The translations under genes were made by a program, and so were the position numbers. The notes under the pieces were generated by a model. It ran no database searches. It was not told the DNA's origin and saw nothing but the letters and a program-made list of their open reading frames with translations. 64,000 nucleotides of DNA from Hyphomicrobiales bacterium (GTDB lineage: Bacteria; Pseudomonadota; Alphaproteobacteria; Rhizobiales; Rhizobiaceae), in contig UBNQ01000022.1 of the NCBI GenBank assembly GCA_900466875.1, positions 46,811-110,810 on the forward strand, written 5' to 3'. Below are positions 32,754 to 41,668 of the stretch, one piece after another. Within the stretch, counting starts at the first letter, position 1. Each line of letters starts with the position of its first letter.

Positions 32754-33941
32754 ATGCCTCTCGCTCTCTACGCGTTGACGGCCGGTGCCTTCGGCATCGG
32801 CGTCACGGAATTCGTCATCATGGGTCTGCTGATCGATGTCGCCAAGGATCTCGGCGTCTCGATTTCGGCCGCAGGGCTTTTGATTTCCGGTTATGCACTC
32901 GGTGTCGTGGTCGGCGCGCCGATCCTCGGCGCGATTTCCGGCAAGTGGTCGAAAAAGACCCTGCTGATGGCGCTGATGGTGGTGTTCACCATCGGCAATC
33001 TCGCCTGTGCGATCGCACCGGACTACTGGACGCTGATGGCGGCGCGCGTTTTGACGGCGTTCGCTCATGCGTCCTTCTTCGGTGTCGGCTCGGTGGTTGC
33101 CACCAGCCTCGTTGCGCCGAACAAAAAGGCTTCGGCCATCGCCATCATGTTTACCGGCCTGACCGTCGCCAACATCCTCGGCGTGCCCTTCGGCACATGG
33201 CTCGGACAGGCCTATGGCTGGCGCTCGACCTTCTTTGCCGTGACACTGATCGGCATTGCAGCGCTTGCTGTCATCGCGCTTCTCGTCCCCAAGGATGACA
33301 CCGCCGATGCGCCGGAAGAAAGCTCGCAGGGCGTTGCCGCCGTGCTCGGCCGCCGTTCCGTCATTCTCGGGCTTCTGACCACCGTGCTTTCCTGGGTGGG
33401 CGTGTTTGCCGGCTTCACCTATATCGCGCCTATTCTAACCGAGATCACCGGCTTTTCCGCAGCGGCCGTTTCGCCCATCCTGCTCGTGTTCGGCGGTGGT
33501 CTCGTGATCGGCAATCTCTTCGGCGGCTGGCTGGCCGACAGGCACCTGATGCCGACGATCATCGGCAGCCTGATCGCGCTTTCGGTCGTGCTTCTGGCCA
33601 TGACCGCGACCATCCACCAGCCGGTGCTTGCGGTCATCTCCATCGCCCTGTTCGGCGCCGCCGCCTTCGCTACCGTTGCACCGCTGCAGATGTGGGTGCT
33701 TGCCAAGGCCGAAGGCGCCGGCCAGGGCCTGGCCTCCTCCTTCAACATCGCCGCCTTCAACCTCGGCAATGCCATCGGCGCATGGCTCGGCGGCGCTGTC
33801 ATCGACCATGGTCCCGGCCTCGGTGGCGTGACCTTCGTCGCCGGTCTCGTGCCGATCGCAGCGCTTGCCGTGGCGCTCGTCGCGATCCGCATGGACCGAC
33901 AGGAGACCCTGCGCAACACCCGGCTTTCGCCGGCCGAATAA
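32754..33941 (+). CDS. MFS drug/metabolite exporter (AraJ-like)
   Basis: A 395-residue permease with twelve hydrophobic helices. The DHA1/AraJ-like start MPLALYALTAGAFGIGVTEFVIMGLL and loop GAISGKWSKKTLLMA are present. ATG 32754 is preceded by AAGGAT; the open frame from 32673 is longer but starts in the repeat-proximal region. It exports sugars, nucleosides or drugs by proton antiport. The aldo-keto reductase gene begins 23 bases downstream and is likely in the same operon. Confidence 0.9.
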   Translation: MPLALYALTAGAFGIGVTEFVIMGLLIDVAKDLGVSISAAGLLISGYALGVVVGAPILGAISGKWSKKTLLMALMVVFTIGNLACAIAPDYWTLMAARVLTAFAHASFFGVGSVVATSLVAPNKKASAIAIMFTGLTVANILGVPFGTWLGQAYGWRSTFFAVTLIGIAALAVIALLVPKDDTADAPEESSQGVAAVLGRRSVILGLLTTVLSWVGVFAGFTYIAPILTEITGFSAAAVSPILLVFGGGLVIGNLFGGWLADRHLMPTIIGSLIALSVVLLAMTATIHQPVLAVISIALFGAAAFATVAPLQMWVLAKAEGAGQGLASSFNIAAFNLGNAIGAWLGGAVIDHGPGLGGVTFVAGLVPIAALAVALVAIRMDRQETLRNTRLSPAE

Positions 33942-33964
33942 TCGGGAAGAAAAGGATAACGGTC

Positions 33965-35002
33965 ATGGACTATCGCACACTTGGAAAATCCGGATTGAAG
34001 GTGCCGGTCATCTCGCTGGGCGCCGGCACGTTCGGCGGCTCGGGCCCGCTGTTCGGCGCATGGGGCAATACGGATGTCGAGGAGGCACGCCGCCTCGTCG
34101 ACATCTGCCTCGAAGCCGGCGTGACCCTGTTCGATACGGCGGATGTCTATTCCGACGGCGCTTCGGAACAGGTGCTCGGACAGGCAATCAAAGGGCGGCG
34201 CGAAGAGGTGCTGATCTCGACCAAGGCCAGCCTGCCGACCGGCAGCGGTCCCAACGACTGGGGTTCATCGCGGTCCCGGCTGATCAGTGCGGTCGAAAAA
34301 GCCCTGAAACGGCTCGGCACAGACCATATCGACATTTTCCAGCTGCATGCCTTCGACGCATCGACGCCGGTGGAGGAAGTGGTTTCGACGCTCGACCGGC
34401 TCGTGGCCGACGGCAAGCTGCGTTATATCGGCGTTTCCAACTTCTCGGGCTGGCAGATCATGAAATCACTGGCGGCGGCCGACAGGAACGGCTGGACGCG
34501 TTATGTCGCCAACCAGGTCTATTATTCGCTGATCGGGCGCGATTACGAATGGGACCTGATGCCTCTGGGCGAAGACCAGGGCCTCGGCGCTCTGGTCTGG
34601 AGCCCGCTTGGCTGGGGCCGGCTGACCGGCAAGATCAGCCGATCCAAACCGATCCCCGCAGGCAGCCGCCTGCACGAGACCGCAAGCTTTGGCCCGCCGG
34701 TGGAGGACGAGTACTTCTACCGGGTGATCGATGCCCTGGAAGAGGTTGCTGCGGAAACAGAAAAGACCGTGCCGCAGGTCGCGATCAACTGGCTGATCTC
34801 GCGACCGACCGTCTCTTCCGTCATCATCGGCGCCCGAAACGAGGAACAGCTCAGGCAAAATCTCGGCGCCGTCGGCTGGTCGCTGAACCGCGACCAGATC
34901 GCAAAACTGGATGCGGCAAGCGCGGTCACGCCGCCCTATCCGCATTTCCCCTATTACCGGCAGGAAGGGTTTGCGAAACTCAATCCGCCACTTGCCGGAT
35001 AA
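33965..35002 (+). CDS. Aldo-keto reductase (YajO/AKR11-like)
   Basis: A 345-residue NADPH-dependent TIM-barrel reductase: MDYRTLGKSGLKVPVISLGAGTFGG, then LFDTADVYSDGASEQVLG (Asp and Tyr of the tetrad), VLISTKA (Lys) and DIFQLHAFDA (His). C-terminal NADPH region includes SSVIIGARNEEQL. ATG 33965 follows AAAGGATAACGG. Probably transcribed with the MFS gene; it would reduce aldehydes or ketones, and the pair may handle a shared toxic substrate. Function beyond that is not shown. Confidence 0.9.
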   Translation: MDYRTLGKSGLKVPVISLGAGTFGGSGPLFGAWGNTDVEEARRLVDICLEAGVTLFDTADVYSDGASEQVLGQAIKGRREEVLISTKASLPTGSGPNDWGSSRSRLISAVEKALKRLGTDHIDIFQLHAFDASTPVEEVVSTLDRLVADGKLRYIGVSNFSGWQIMKSLAAADRNGWTRYVANQVYYSLIGRDYEWDLMPLGEDQGLGALVWSPLGWGRLTGKISRSKPIPAGSRLHETASFGPPVEDEYFYRVIDALEEVAAETEKTVPQVAINWLISRPTVSSVIIGARNEEQLRQNLGAVGWSLNRDQIAKLDAASAVTPPYPHFPYYRQEGFAKLNPPLAG

Positions 35003-35143
35003 TCACGGCGGGATGGACCGACATCGGACCAAATCTCGCAGTTGATCCATCCGTCAGATAGCCCATGTAACGTGGGTCTCATTTCCAGCCCGACCCGCTT
35101 TTTGTTCAGTCCCGGTCGGGCTTCCCTTTCCAAAGGAGTTTTC

Positions 35144-35971
35144 ATGTTCGACGTCAGCGCAAACGGCGCAAACATCCCCGCCCTCGGTTTCGGCACATTC
35201 CGCATGCCGGATGCCGATGTGCACCGCATCCTGCCGGAAGCCCTGAAGCTCGGCTTCCGCCATGTCGACACCGCCCAGATCTACAAGAACGAAGCGGCTG
35301 TCGGCGACGTTCTTGCAAAATCCGGCATTGCCCGGCAGGACATCTTTCTCACCACCAAGGTCTGGGTCGACCGCGTCGGCCACGATGCGTTCATCGCTTC
35401 GGTGGACGAAAGCCTGACCAAGCTGAAGACCGATTATGTCGACCTGCTTCTGCTGCACTGGCCGCAGAGCGAAATGCCGCTGGCGGACCGGATCGGTGCG
35501 CTCAACGCGCTGCGGAAAGCCGGCAAGGTGAAGAATATCGGCGTTTCCAATTTCTCCACCGCGCTGATGGCGGAAGCGGTGAAGCTTTCCGATGCCCCGA
35601 TCGTCAACAACCAGATCGAGTATCATCCCTATCTCAACCAGTCGAAGGTGCTTGCCGAAGCCGCCAAGACCGGCATGTCGGTGACCGCCTATTACCTGAT
35701 GGCCGACGGCGCCGTGCCGAAGGACGAGGTGCTGAAGGATATCGGCGCCAGACACGGCAAGACCGCCGCCCAGGTGGTGCTGCGCTGGGCCGTGCAGCAG
35801 AAGGATGTGATCGCGCTGTCGAAGACCGCAACCGAGAGCCGTCTGCCGGAAAATTTCGACATTTTCGACTTCACCCTGTCGGAAGACGAGTTGGCAGCGG
35901 TCCACAAGCTCGCCCGCGCGGACGGCCGCATCGTCAATCCGGGGCATCTCGCGCCGGATTGGGATAAGTAA
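35144..35971 (+). CDS. Aldo-keto reductase, 2,5-diketo-D-gluconate reductase type
   Basis: A 275-residue reductase, shorter than the preceding one and from the DkgA/DkgB branch. FRHVDTAQIYKNEAAVG (Asp, Tyr), DIFLTTKVWVD (Lys) and DLLLLHWPQSE (His) form the catalytic tetrad. AAAGGAG precedes ATG 35144 by six bases. It is separate from the upstream AKR by 141 bases and ends at a strong hairpin terminator. Likely reduces methylglyoxal or sugar-derived carbonyls with NADPH. Confidence 0.9.
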   Translation: MFDVSANGANIPALGFGTFRMPDADVHRILPEALKLGFRHVDTAQIYKNEAAVGDVLAKSGIARQDIFLTTKVWVDRVGHDAFIASVDESLTKLKTDYVDLLLLHWPQSEMPLADRIGALNALRKAGKVKNIGVSNFSTALMAEAVKLSDAPIVNNQIEYHPYLNQSKVLAEAAKTGMSVTAYYLMADGAVPKDEVLKDIGARHGKTAAQVVLRWAVQQKDVIALSKTATESRLPENFDIFDFTLSEDELAAVHKLARADGRIVNPGHLAPDWDK

Positions 35972-36000
35972 AGCCAGCACACTTCAGGATTGAAAACAGA

Positions 36001-36034
36001 AAGCTCCAGAGCGAATATCTCTGGAGCTTTTCTC
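36001..36034 (+). terminator. Rho-independent terminator
   Basis: Eleven-base stem AAGCTCCAGAG (36001-36011) with CTCTGGAGCTT (36019-36029), followed by TTCTC, between the AKR gene and the RES gene. Confidence 0.88.
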
Positions 36035-36059
36035 TATCGATCAAAGCAGGAGCCGGCGG

Positions 36060-36698
36060 ATGAGCACACATGACGAACCGGGAAAACACCCTGATTTGGC
36101 GCTTGAGGATGATGCACCGGACCTGAGCCAGCCACCATGGCCTGGGTTGCTTGCAAACGTAGCCGTTCGATCTGGAGCACCGCGGCGTCTGCGTCGGGTC
36201 GAGGGTCTTTTCTTCCGCTCTGTCCCGGCAGCCCGGCTGGGCACTGTTCTCGACCCACCCGATCCGCATAGCGCGGGGCGCTACCATCGCCCCGGCGAAC
36301 GGATTCTGTACACGAGCGCGACATTCGAGTCCGCCGTTGCGGCGATCTCGGGCTATATGCGCCGGGACGGCCTGCCACGCATGATGGTGCCGCTCAAGGT
36401 CAGCGAGGCCTTTGTACTCGACCAGCATGACGAAGAAGCCTGCAAGGCATTTGGCATCGAAAGGGCCCTATCCAACGAGCCGTGGCAAGAAGCGCTCGCA
36501 CAGAACCGCGAGCCAGCCTCGTGGCGCAATGCGGACATTGCCCGTTCCCTGGGCGCAGACGGGATCATCGATCGATCCCGCAAGATGCCGGGCGGCTGGC
36601 ACCTCAATCTATTCCACTGGAACGAAAGCGGCGGTCCGACCGTGGACATATGCGGCGATCCCATTGAAATCTTTCTATCCCCTGACGGACCGTCCTAG
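36060..36698 (+). CDS. Orphan RES-domain protein
   Basis: A 212-residue protein whose middle matches the RES family: Arg74-Tyr75 (AGRYHRPGERILYTSATFESA) with Tyr84, Glu90 and Ser91, then SWRNADIARSLGADGIIDRSRKMPGGWHLNLF in the part that normally closes the NAD site. RES toxins degrade NAD+ by phosphorolysis. Here no Xre/MbcA antitoxin is found on either side; terminators isolate the gene. N-terminal 40 residues are Pro-rich and non-family. It may be tamed, use a distant antitoxin or be inactive. Confidence 0.75.
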   Translation: MSTHDEPGKHPDLALEDDAPDLSQPPWPGLLANVAVRSGAPRRLRRVEGLFFRSVPAARLGTVLDPPDPHSAGRYHRPGERILYTSATFESAVAAISGYMRRDGLPRMMVPLKVSEAFVLDQHDEEACKAFGIERALSNEPWQEALAQNREPASWRNADIARSLGADGIIDRSRKMPGGWHLNLFHWNESGGPTVDICGDPIEIFLSPDGPS

Positions 36699-36724
36699 GA
36701 TCGCCCATGAACTGACAATAGCCA

Positions 36725-36780
36725 GAATGGGTGAAAAACCACCCGTCCCTACCTTCTTTTGGGCAAGCAATCACCCATTC
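36725..36780 (+). other. Ten-base inverted repeat between RES and hydrolase genes
   Basis: GAATGGGTGA (36725-36734) and TCACCCATTC (36771-36780), separated by 36 bases. No T-run follows. Might be a mRNA stem of the RES transcript. Confidence 0.3.
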
Positions 36781-36885
36781 GCGTGTGCCAGCGATAATCG
36801 TTGCACCTAACTGCGGCCTCTAAGCATTGCATCCCCCGGCCACTGCCATAGCTTTTCAAGCGGGCTGGAGAAGGAGGAGTTATCC

Positions 36886-38196
36886 ATGTTTTTCAGAATG
36901 TTACTGATCTCGACGGCGGTGATCGCCACCACCACCACCCTGCCCGCTGCCGCGCAGCGGCGGGGTGCCGAACCGGCTTCCGCGGACTGCCCCAAAAGCC
37001 TGCCGGCCGGCACCGAATGCTTTGCGGGCCAAGACATGCGCGGCGCCTATTACTGGATCGCGAAACCGAAAAACTGGAACGGCGTGCTGGTCGTCCATGC
37101 CCATGGCGGGCCGCGGACGGCAAAGCCCAAGCCGGACGATCCGGTGGAGGATCTCGAGCGATTTTCGGTGACGGTTCAGGAAGGATATGCCTGGGCAGGA
37201 TCGAACTATCGGCGGCAGGGTTATGGCGTGCGCATGGCGGCAGCCGATACGGACAATGTGCGGCGCATCGCTGCAAGGTTGCTCGGAGAGCCGAAGACAG
37301 TGCTGCTGCACGGCCAGTCCTGGGGCGGTAACGTGGCCGCAAAGACCGCCGAGCTCTACGCCCTCGACTGGCGCGGTCGCAAGAATTACGACGGCGTGGT
37401 GCTGACCAGCGGCCTGCTTGCCGGCGGAAGCCGCGGCTACGATTTTCGCGCCGATCTGCGCGCCGTCTATCAATATTACTGCAAGAACCATCCGCGGGCC
37501 GACGAGGTGCAATATCCGGTCTGGCAGGGGCTGCCCAAGGGTGCCTCGATGAAGCGTGACGAGCTGGAAAAACGCGTCGACGAATGCACCGGGCTTTCGC
37601 TTGCCAAGGAGAAACGTTCGCCGGAGCAGGCGAAAAATCTCGCCAATATCCTGGCCGTCACGAAGGTGCCGGAAAGCAATCTGGTGGCGCATCTCGCCTG
37701 GGCGACGAACCTGTTTCAGGACATCGTCTGGCGCAGGCTGGAGGGCAAGAACCCGTTCGACAATTCCGAAGTTCAGTACAACGGGTCGGATGACGATGCG
37801 GCGCTGAACAAGGGCGTCGAGCGGTTCAAGGCGGATCCTGAAGCGCGTCGGGCGATGGCCTATGACGCGGACCTTACCGGCCAGATCGTCGCGCCGACGA
37901 TCACGCTGCATGCCAAAAACGACCCGACCGTCTTTGTGAACCATGAGGCGATCTACCGCCAGACTGTGGAAAAGGCCGGCAATGGCGACCTGTTGCAGCA
38001 GAACTTTTCAGACGAGGCGGAGCATTCGAAACTGTCTACGCCGCAATATGCTGCGCTGTTTTCGGCCATGCTGAGCTGGATCGACAAGGGGGAAAAGCCG
38101 ACCAAGCAGTCGGTGGCGGCGCTCTGCGAGGAGAAGCGCAAGGATTACAACGAGGCTTGCAAGCTGCTGCCGGAGTTCGAGCCGACGGTGGAATAG
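36886..38196 (+). CDS. Exported alpha/beta hydrolase, unknown substrate
   Basis: A 436-residue protein with a signal peptide (MFFRMLLISTAVIATTTTL, cleavage near AAA at 24). The mature enzyme has VVHAHGGPRT (oxyanion loop), the nucleophile elbow LHGQSWGGNV (Ser145), Asp in KNDPTVF and His in AEHSKLS, with C-terminal cysteines in LCEEKRKDYNEACKL. Relatives are periplasmic lipases/esterases, tannase-like or peptidases. Start ATG follows GGAGGAG. Ends close to the second repeat. Confidence 0.82.
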   Translation: MFFRMLLISTAVIATTTTLPAAAQRRGAEPASADCPKSLPAGTECFAGQDMRGAYYWIAKPKNWNGVLVVHAHGGPRTAKPKPDDPVEDLERFSVTVQEGYAWAGSNYRRQGYGVRMAAADTDNVRRIAARLLGEPKTVLLHGQSWGGNVAAKTAELYALDWRGRKNYDGVVLTSGLLAGGSRGYDFRADLRAVYQYYCKNHPRADEVQYPVWQGLPKGASMKRDELEKRVDECTGLSLAKEKRSPEQAKNLANILAVTKVPESNLVAHLAWATNLFQDIVWRRLEGKNPFDNSEVQYNGSDDDAALNKGVERFKADPEARRAMAYDADLTGQIVAPTITLHAKNDPTVFVNHEAIYRQTVEKAGNGDLLQQNFSDEAEHSKLSTPQYAALFSAMLSWIDKGEKPTKQSVAALCEEKRKDYNEACKLLPEFEPTVE

Positions 38197-38218
38197 AGGC
38201 AAACGAGAGCCTGCCAAT

Positions 38219-38400
38219 ACCCCCCTCTGCCCTGCCGGGCATCTCCCCCACAAGGGGGAGATCAGACGAGGCGCCCTGCTGCCTCAAGCAGAAGCGACTG
38301 GAAAGATGCAGGCTCGACGGCCAGATTGAGGGAGGCGGTGGTGCCATTTGTGATCTCCCCCCTTGTGGGGGAGATGGCCGGCAGGCCAGAAGGGGGTAGA
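38219..38400. repeat. RIME-type palindromic repeat, copy 2
   Basis: About 180 bases with inverted ends (ATCTCCCCCACAAGGGGGAGATC at the left centre; the right end reads CTCCCCCCTTGTGGGGGAG near 38354-38373). Same family as copies at 32.4 kb and 63.8 kb. It forms the entire gap between the secreted hydrolase and the DUF3829-like gene, where it could act as a 3-prime stem for either convergent mRNA. Confidence 0.8.
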
Positions 38401-38525
38401 CCGTTTCCGCCTTTCTCCGAAACGCGAAACCGCTCTAACTCTTTGTTTCTACGCAATTCCGGACGCAAAACCGGCTTCCACTTTTGCTGCAATTGCTCTA
38501 GTTGCGCCGACATGCGAGAGCAAGT

Positions 38526-39494
38526 TCAATCCTTGGCAAAGGTCGTCGCGGTCTGCGATGTGGTCACCATCGTGTTGTAGTCCGAGACGATCCATTCGAT
38601 GTCGTTGCCGCCGGCCTTGCGGGCGTCGCCCTTGACCCTCTGGAGCTCCTCGTCGAGGTCGCGCAGCTTGGAAAGCAGTGAAGCGGGGCGGCTTTCGAAG
38701 ACGTGGAAGGAGCCCGGATGGTCGATGGCGTAATCGCCGAACTGGCGGACAGCACCGGCATAGGCGTCGAGTTCGCGCTTGAACACGGCCATCTCGACAA
38801 CCGGCTTTTCGTTGTCCGGCATGAGGTCCATCATCGCCTCGGCGCGGATCATGACATTGCGGACATGCCAGCGGGATTTCTTGCCCTCGGCCTGCTCCAG
38901 CGCGTTGAGCGAGGCGAGATCGAGCTTGACCTTTTCCGACCGCAGCGTCAGATCGGCCGCATCCCGGCGCTCCCCATAGGTGGGGGCAAGGGCTGCGATA
39001 TCCTTGTGGAAGGCCTGCGCGCCCTTCATGCCGTCGGACTTGTAGTCGAGCCGCTCGTAATATTTGTTGGCCTTCTCGATCACCGGCGCGAGCTTCTGAT
39101 ACACCTCGACATAGGCAAGCATCGCCGCATCGAGTTCCGGCATGTTCGGCTCGGCCCTTGCCGCCTTTTCGACGGCGGAAATCTCCTCGCGCACGTCGTA
39201 AAGCGAATAGAGGCCGTAAATCACCCTCTCCTTGCCGGTCGGGCCTTTCTTCATGTCGACCCAGCTGTCGTAACGCTCGAGCGATTCGGAGGCGCGGATG
39301 GAGCGGTTGAGGAATTCGACATAGGCATTCATCTTGCCGATCGCGTCGTCGGAAACTTCAATCTCGGTCTGCCCCGCCGTCGCCTCGGACTGGGCCAATG
39401 CGGGTGAGCCGGACAGAACCGGTGCGATGGTCGGAACCTGCAGCAAAAGCGAAACCGCGGCGACGGCAAACGCCCTCGACGTGAAAATGCGCAT
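38526..39494 (-). CDS. DUF3829-like exported protein
   Basis: A 322-residue protein with an N-terminal signal peptide (cleavage near ALAQ at 35) and an otherwise helical, acidic body. The pattern NAYVEFLNRSIRASESLERYDSWV, LYDVREEISAVEKAAR and NKYYERLDYKSDGMKGAQAFHKDIA matches YiiG/DUF3829 proteins of unknown function. No cysteine near the cleavage site, so it is secreted rather than lipid-anchored. Divergently placed near CorA, with no evidence of co-regulation. Confidence 0.72.
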   Translation of the reverse strand: MRIFTSRAFAVAAVSLLLQVPTIAPVLSGSPALAQSEATAGQTEIEVSDDAIGKMNAYVEFLNRSIRASESLERYDSWVDMKKGPTGKERVIYGLYSLYDVREEISAVEKAARAEPNMPELDAAMLAYVEVYQKLAPVIEKANKYYERLDYKSDGMKGAQAFHKDIAALAPTYGERRDAADLTLRSEKVKLDLASLNALEQAEGKKSRWHVRNVMIRAEAMMDLMPDNEKPVVEMAVFKRELDAYAGAVRQFGDYAIDHPGSFHVFESRPASLLSKLRDLDEELQRVKGDARKAGGNDIEWIVSDYNTMVTTSQTATTFAKD

Positions 39495-39653
39495 CCTGAT
39501 TACCCCCGAAAGATTTCGCTATGAATCACATGCGAATCTGAGACTTGGGGCAGGAAGGTCAACTGCAAAAAATCGCATCGGCACAAGTTATCAGGACGGC
39601 CAACAGCTGTCGCACCGACCCCACCCGCTTCTCTCAGAGATCGACGTGACAGC

Positions 39654-40691
39654 TCAGAGCCAGCCCTTGCGCTTGAAATAAAGGTAGGGCACCGCCATCG
39701 AGAAGACCATCAGCCCGATGGCCGAGTGGTAGCCGTATTGCCATTGCAGTTCCGGCATGGCGGCGAAGTTCATGCCGTAGACGGAAGCGACCAGCGTCGG
39801 CGGCAGGAACATGACCGAGGCGACGGAGAAGATCTTGATGATCTGGTTCTGCTCCAGATTAATCAGGCCGAGCGTCGCATCGAGCAGGAAATTGATCTTG
39901 TTCGACATGAAGGCGGAGTGATCGCCAAGCGAGGTGGCGTCCCGCTGCAGCAGTTTCAGCCGCTGGCGGACTTCCTTGGACAGCTTGCGGTCGACGCCAT
40001 CGAGCGCCGCGTAATAGGCAACGACGCGGGAGACGCTGACGAGGCTTTCGCGCACCACCGTGATGAACTCGCCCTTCTGGCCGATGGCGCGGATCAGCTC
40101 CTGCAGGTCGCGCTGCTTCTTGTTGGCTTTGGAGGCCTTGGCTTCGAACACGTCACGCGAGATCTGGTCGATATCGGCGCCGAGCCGTTCCAGCGTGTCG
40201 GCCATGCGGTCGATGATCGCCTCGATCAGGCCGGTCATGATCAGCTCACCGGTGGCCCAATGGGTGCCAAGGCCGTTGGCCTTGCGGGCACGGGCCATGA
40301 AGGCATCGAACGGGCGCGGTTCGGCGTGACGGACGGTCACGAGGATCGATCCCTTGATGATGAAGGTGACCGGCACCTTGAGCGGCGTGCCGGCATCCGG
40401 GCGCGTCAGCACGGTCATAGTCATGAACTCGGCGCCGTCCTCCTGATAGAGACGGGCGGAAAGTTCGATATCCTCCATCTCGTCCATGGTCGGCACGACG
40501 AGACCAAGGCATTGTCCGACCTCGCGCTCCTCGTCAGCCGTCGGGCTGATCAGGTCGTACCAGACGATGGACGGGGCTTTTTCGGCAGGCGTGGCATCGG
40601 CGGGCTGCGCAACGGCATGTGCGTCTTCCGACTTTTCGTCGAAGGAAGCAGGGATAAGGCGATCAAGGTCATAGGCGTGGATGCGCAGCAT
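39654..40691 (-). CDS. corA: CorA-type magnesium/divalent-cation channel
   Basis: A 345-residue protein: large cytoplasmic N-terminal domain, then two transmembrane helices near the C terminus with the signature YGMNF (about residue 303) in TLVASVYGMNFAAMPE and a final basic tail YFKRKGWL. CorA forms a pentameric Mg/Co channel in the inner membrane. ATG 40691 follows GGAG in AAAAAGGAG. A roughly 150-base structured leader precedes it on the same strand, which suggests RNA-level control. Confidence 0.93.
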   Translation of the reverse strand: MLRIHAYDLDRLIPASFDEKSEDAHAVAQPADATPAEKAPSIVWYDLISPTADEEREVGQCLGLVVPTMDEMEDIELSARLYQEDGAEFMTMTVLTRPDAGTPLKVPVTFIIKGSILVTVRHAEPRPFDAFMARARKANGLGTHWATGELIMTGLIEAIIDRMADTLERLGADIDQISRDVFEAKASKANKKQRDLQELIRAIGQKGEFITVVRESLVSVSRVVAYYAALDGVDRKLSKEVRQRLKLLQRDATSLGDHSAFMSNKINFLLDATLGLINLEQNQIIKIFSVASVMFLPPTLVASVYGMNFAAMPELQWQYGYHSAIGLMVFSMAVPYLYFKRKGWL

Positions 40692-40706
40692 GACGGCTCC
40701 TTTTTC

Positions 40707-40862
40707 GGACCATCTGGTCCCCGGAGCGCATCACCGAGAAAGAACGGATCAGAGCCCCGAAGCGGCAGGTCTGTGTAATGACGTCGAACTTCGACTGTCG
40801 GGGTTCATCTCGGTTTGTCCTTTGAAAGAGCGACGCCCGGACGGGCCGTCGCTTCGGGGCTC
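40707..40862 (-). promoter_or_regulatory. Structured 5-prime leader of corA, candidate riboregulator
   Basis: Read on the minus strand, the transcript folds into several stems. P1: GAGCCCCGAAGCG (40850-40862) with CGCTTCGGGGCTC (40752-40764), 13 perfect pairs enclosing about 85 bases. Inside are a hairpin at 40830-40852 (GCGACG/CGTCGC, competing with the end of P1) and GTCGAA/TTCGAC (40783-40795). GGACCA/TGGTCC (40707-40720) lies just before the ribosome site. A promoter-like TTGACT with a weak -10 precedes P1. It resembles no family I can name. Confidence 0.55.
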
Positions 40863-40965
40863 ACATGGGCTTAGTCTGGTGAAAAGTCAATGGAGATGAT
40901 CCTAGTCAAAACAACGGCGAAGCATGCAGATTGACCACTCTACAATCGACGCTTGTAAATTAGAT

Positions 40966-41128
40966 AAAACTAATATAGTTTCATCCTGTCGCCATTTCCC
41001 AGATCACCCGGCGATGGTCCGAAGCGAAGTCTTCGGCCGGGCATACCCCTGCCCTATTGACGTGGCATTCCCCCGATTGGCCACGTGACTAAAAAAGCCG
41101 CCGGACACAGGAACCGGCGGTTTTTTTT
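40966..41128 (+). ncRNA. Candidate small RNA between corA and the DUF2267-like gene
   Basis: A promoter-like TTGACC-17-TGTAAA (40931-40959) could start transcription near 40966. Downstream are a nested stem-loop (CCCGGC ... CCGAAG, loop, CTTCG-GCCGGG; 41007-41041), a second hairpin CGTGGC/GCCACG (41061-41085) and a terminator at 41128. No ribosome site or ORF. Prediction only; the terminator may instead end the minus-strand DUF2267 transcript. Confidence 0.35.
41091..41128. terminator. Bidirectional terminator
   Basis: CCGCCGG (41098-41104) with CCGGCGG (41114-41120), A-run on the left and eight T on the right. It serves the minus-strand DUF2267-like gene and any plus-strand RNA. Confidence 0.88.
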
Positions 41129-41147
41129 GGCAATCTGATCCGAAGGT

Positions 41148-41537
41148 TCAGACGAACTGGGATAGTCCGGGTACGGACGCAATCACGGTATCAACGGTCT
41201 CATCGCCGGCATGCTCACGGGCAACGGCCATGGTTTCCTTGGCAAGCGCGGTGATCTCGCCCATGCCGAGCCCTTGCGCCATCAGCTGCTGGCCAAGCGC
41301 CATGACGCCGCCGCCAAAGCTTGCCATCAGGCCGCCGAGCAGACCACCGCCACCTGAGCCTTCGCCGTTGAACTGGGCAACCAGTTCGGTCGCGCCGGGG
41401 ATCGCCTCGATCATCCGCGCGACCGCGCCGTCATCAGCCTCGCGCTGCAGGAAACCGAGCATCATGCCGATCGCCTTTTCGGCGACATCGGGTGCAAGTC
41501 CGACGTTATCGGCGACGCGGGAAACCAGTTCGTTCAT
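41148..41537 (-). CDS. DUF2267/DUF2780-like protein
   Basis: A 129-residue protein from ATG 41537 with GAGGAGAAAC upstream; the ATG-less extension to 41585 is rejected. Two helical regions (ELVSRVADNVGLAPDVAEKAIGMMLGFLQREADDGAVARMI and ITALAKETMAVAREHAGDETVDTVIASVPGLSQFV) flank a Gly-rich linker (GEGSGGGGLLGGLMASFGGG). The repeated helical unit matches small DUF2267/DUF2780 proteins often linked to stress. No transmembrane helix. Function unknown. Confidence 0.65.
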   Translation of the reverse strand: MNELVSRVADNVGLAPDVAEKAIGMMLGFLQREADDGAVARMIEAIPGATELVAQFNGEGSGGGGLLGGLMASFGGGVMALGQQLMAQGLGMGEITALAKETMAVAREHAGDETVDTVIASVPGLSQFV

Positions 41538-41668
41538 CAGGAGTTTCTCCTCAAATTCTGACGTTGACGTCAAAGTAATACACATTTGACCGGCACAAGA
41601 CCAGTGTATGGAACAGTGTTATTCACGGGCGGGCGGGTGCAACGCAAGCCGATAATCGTGATTACTGC

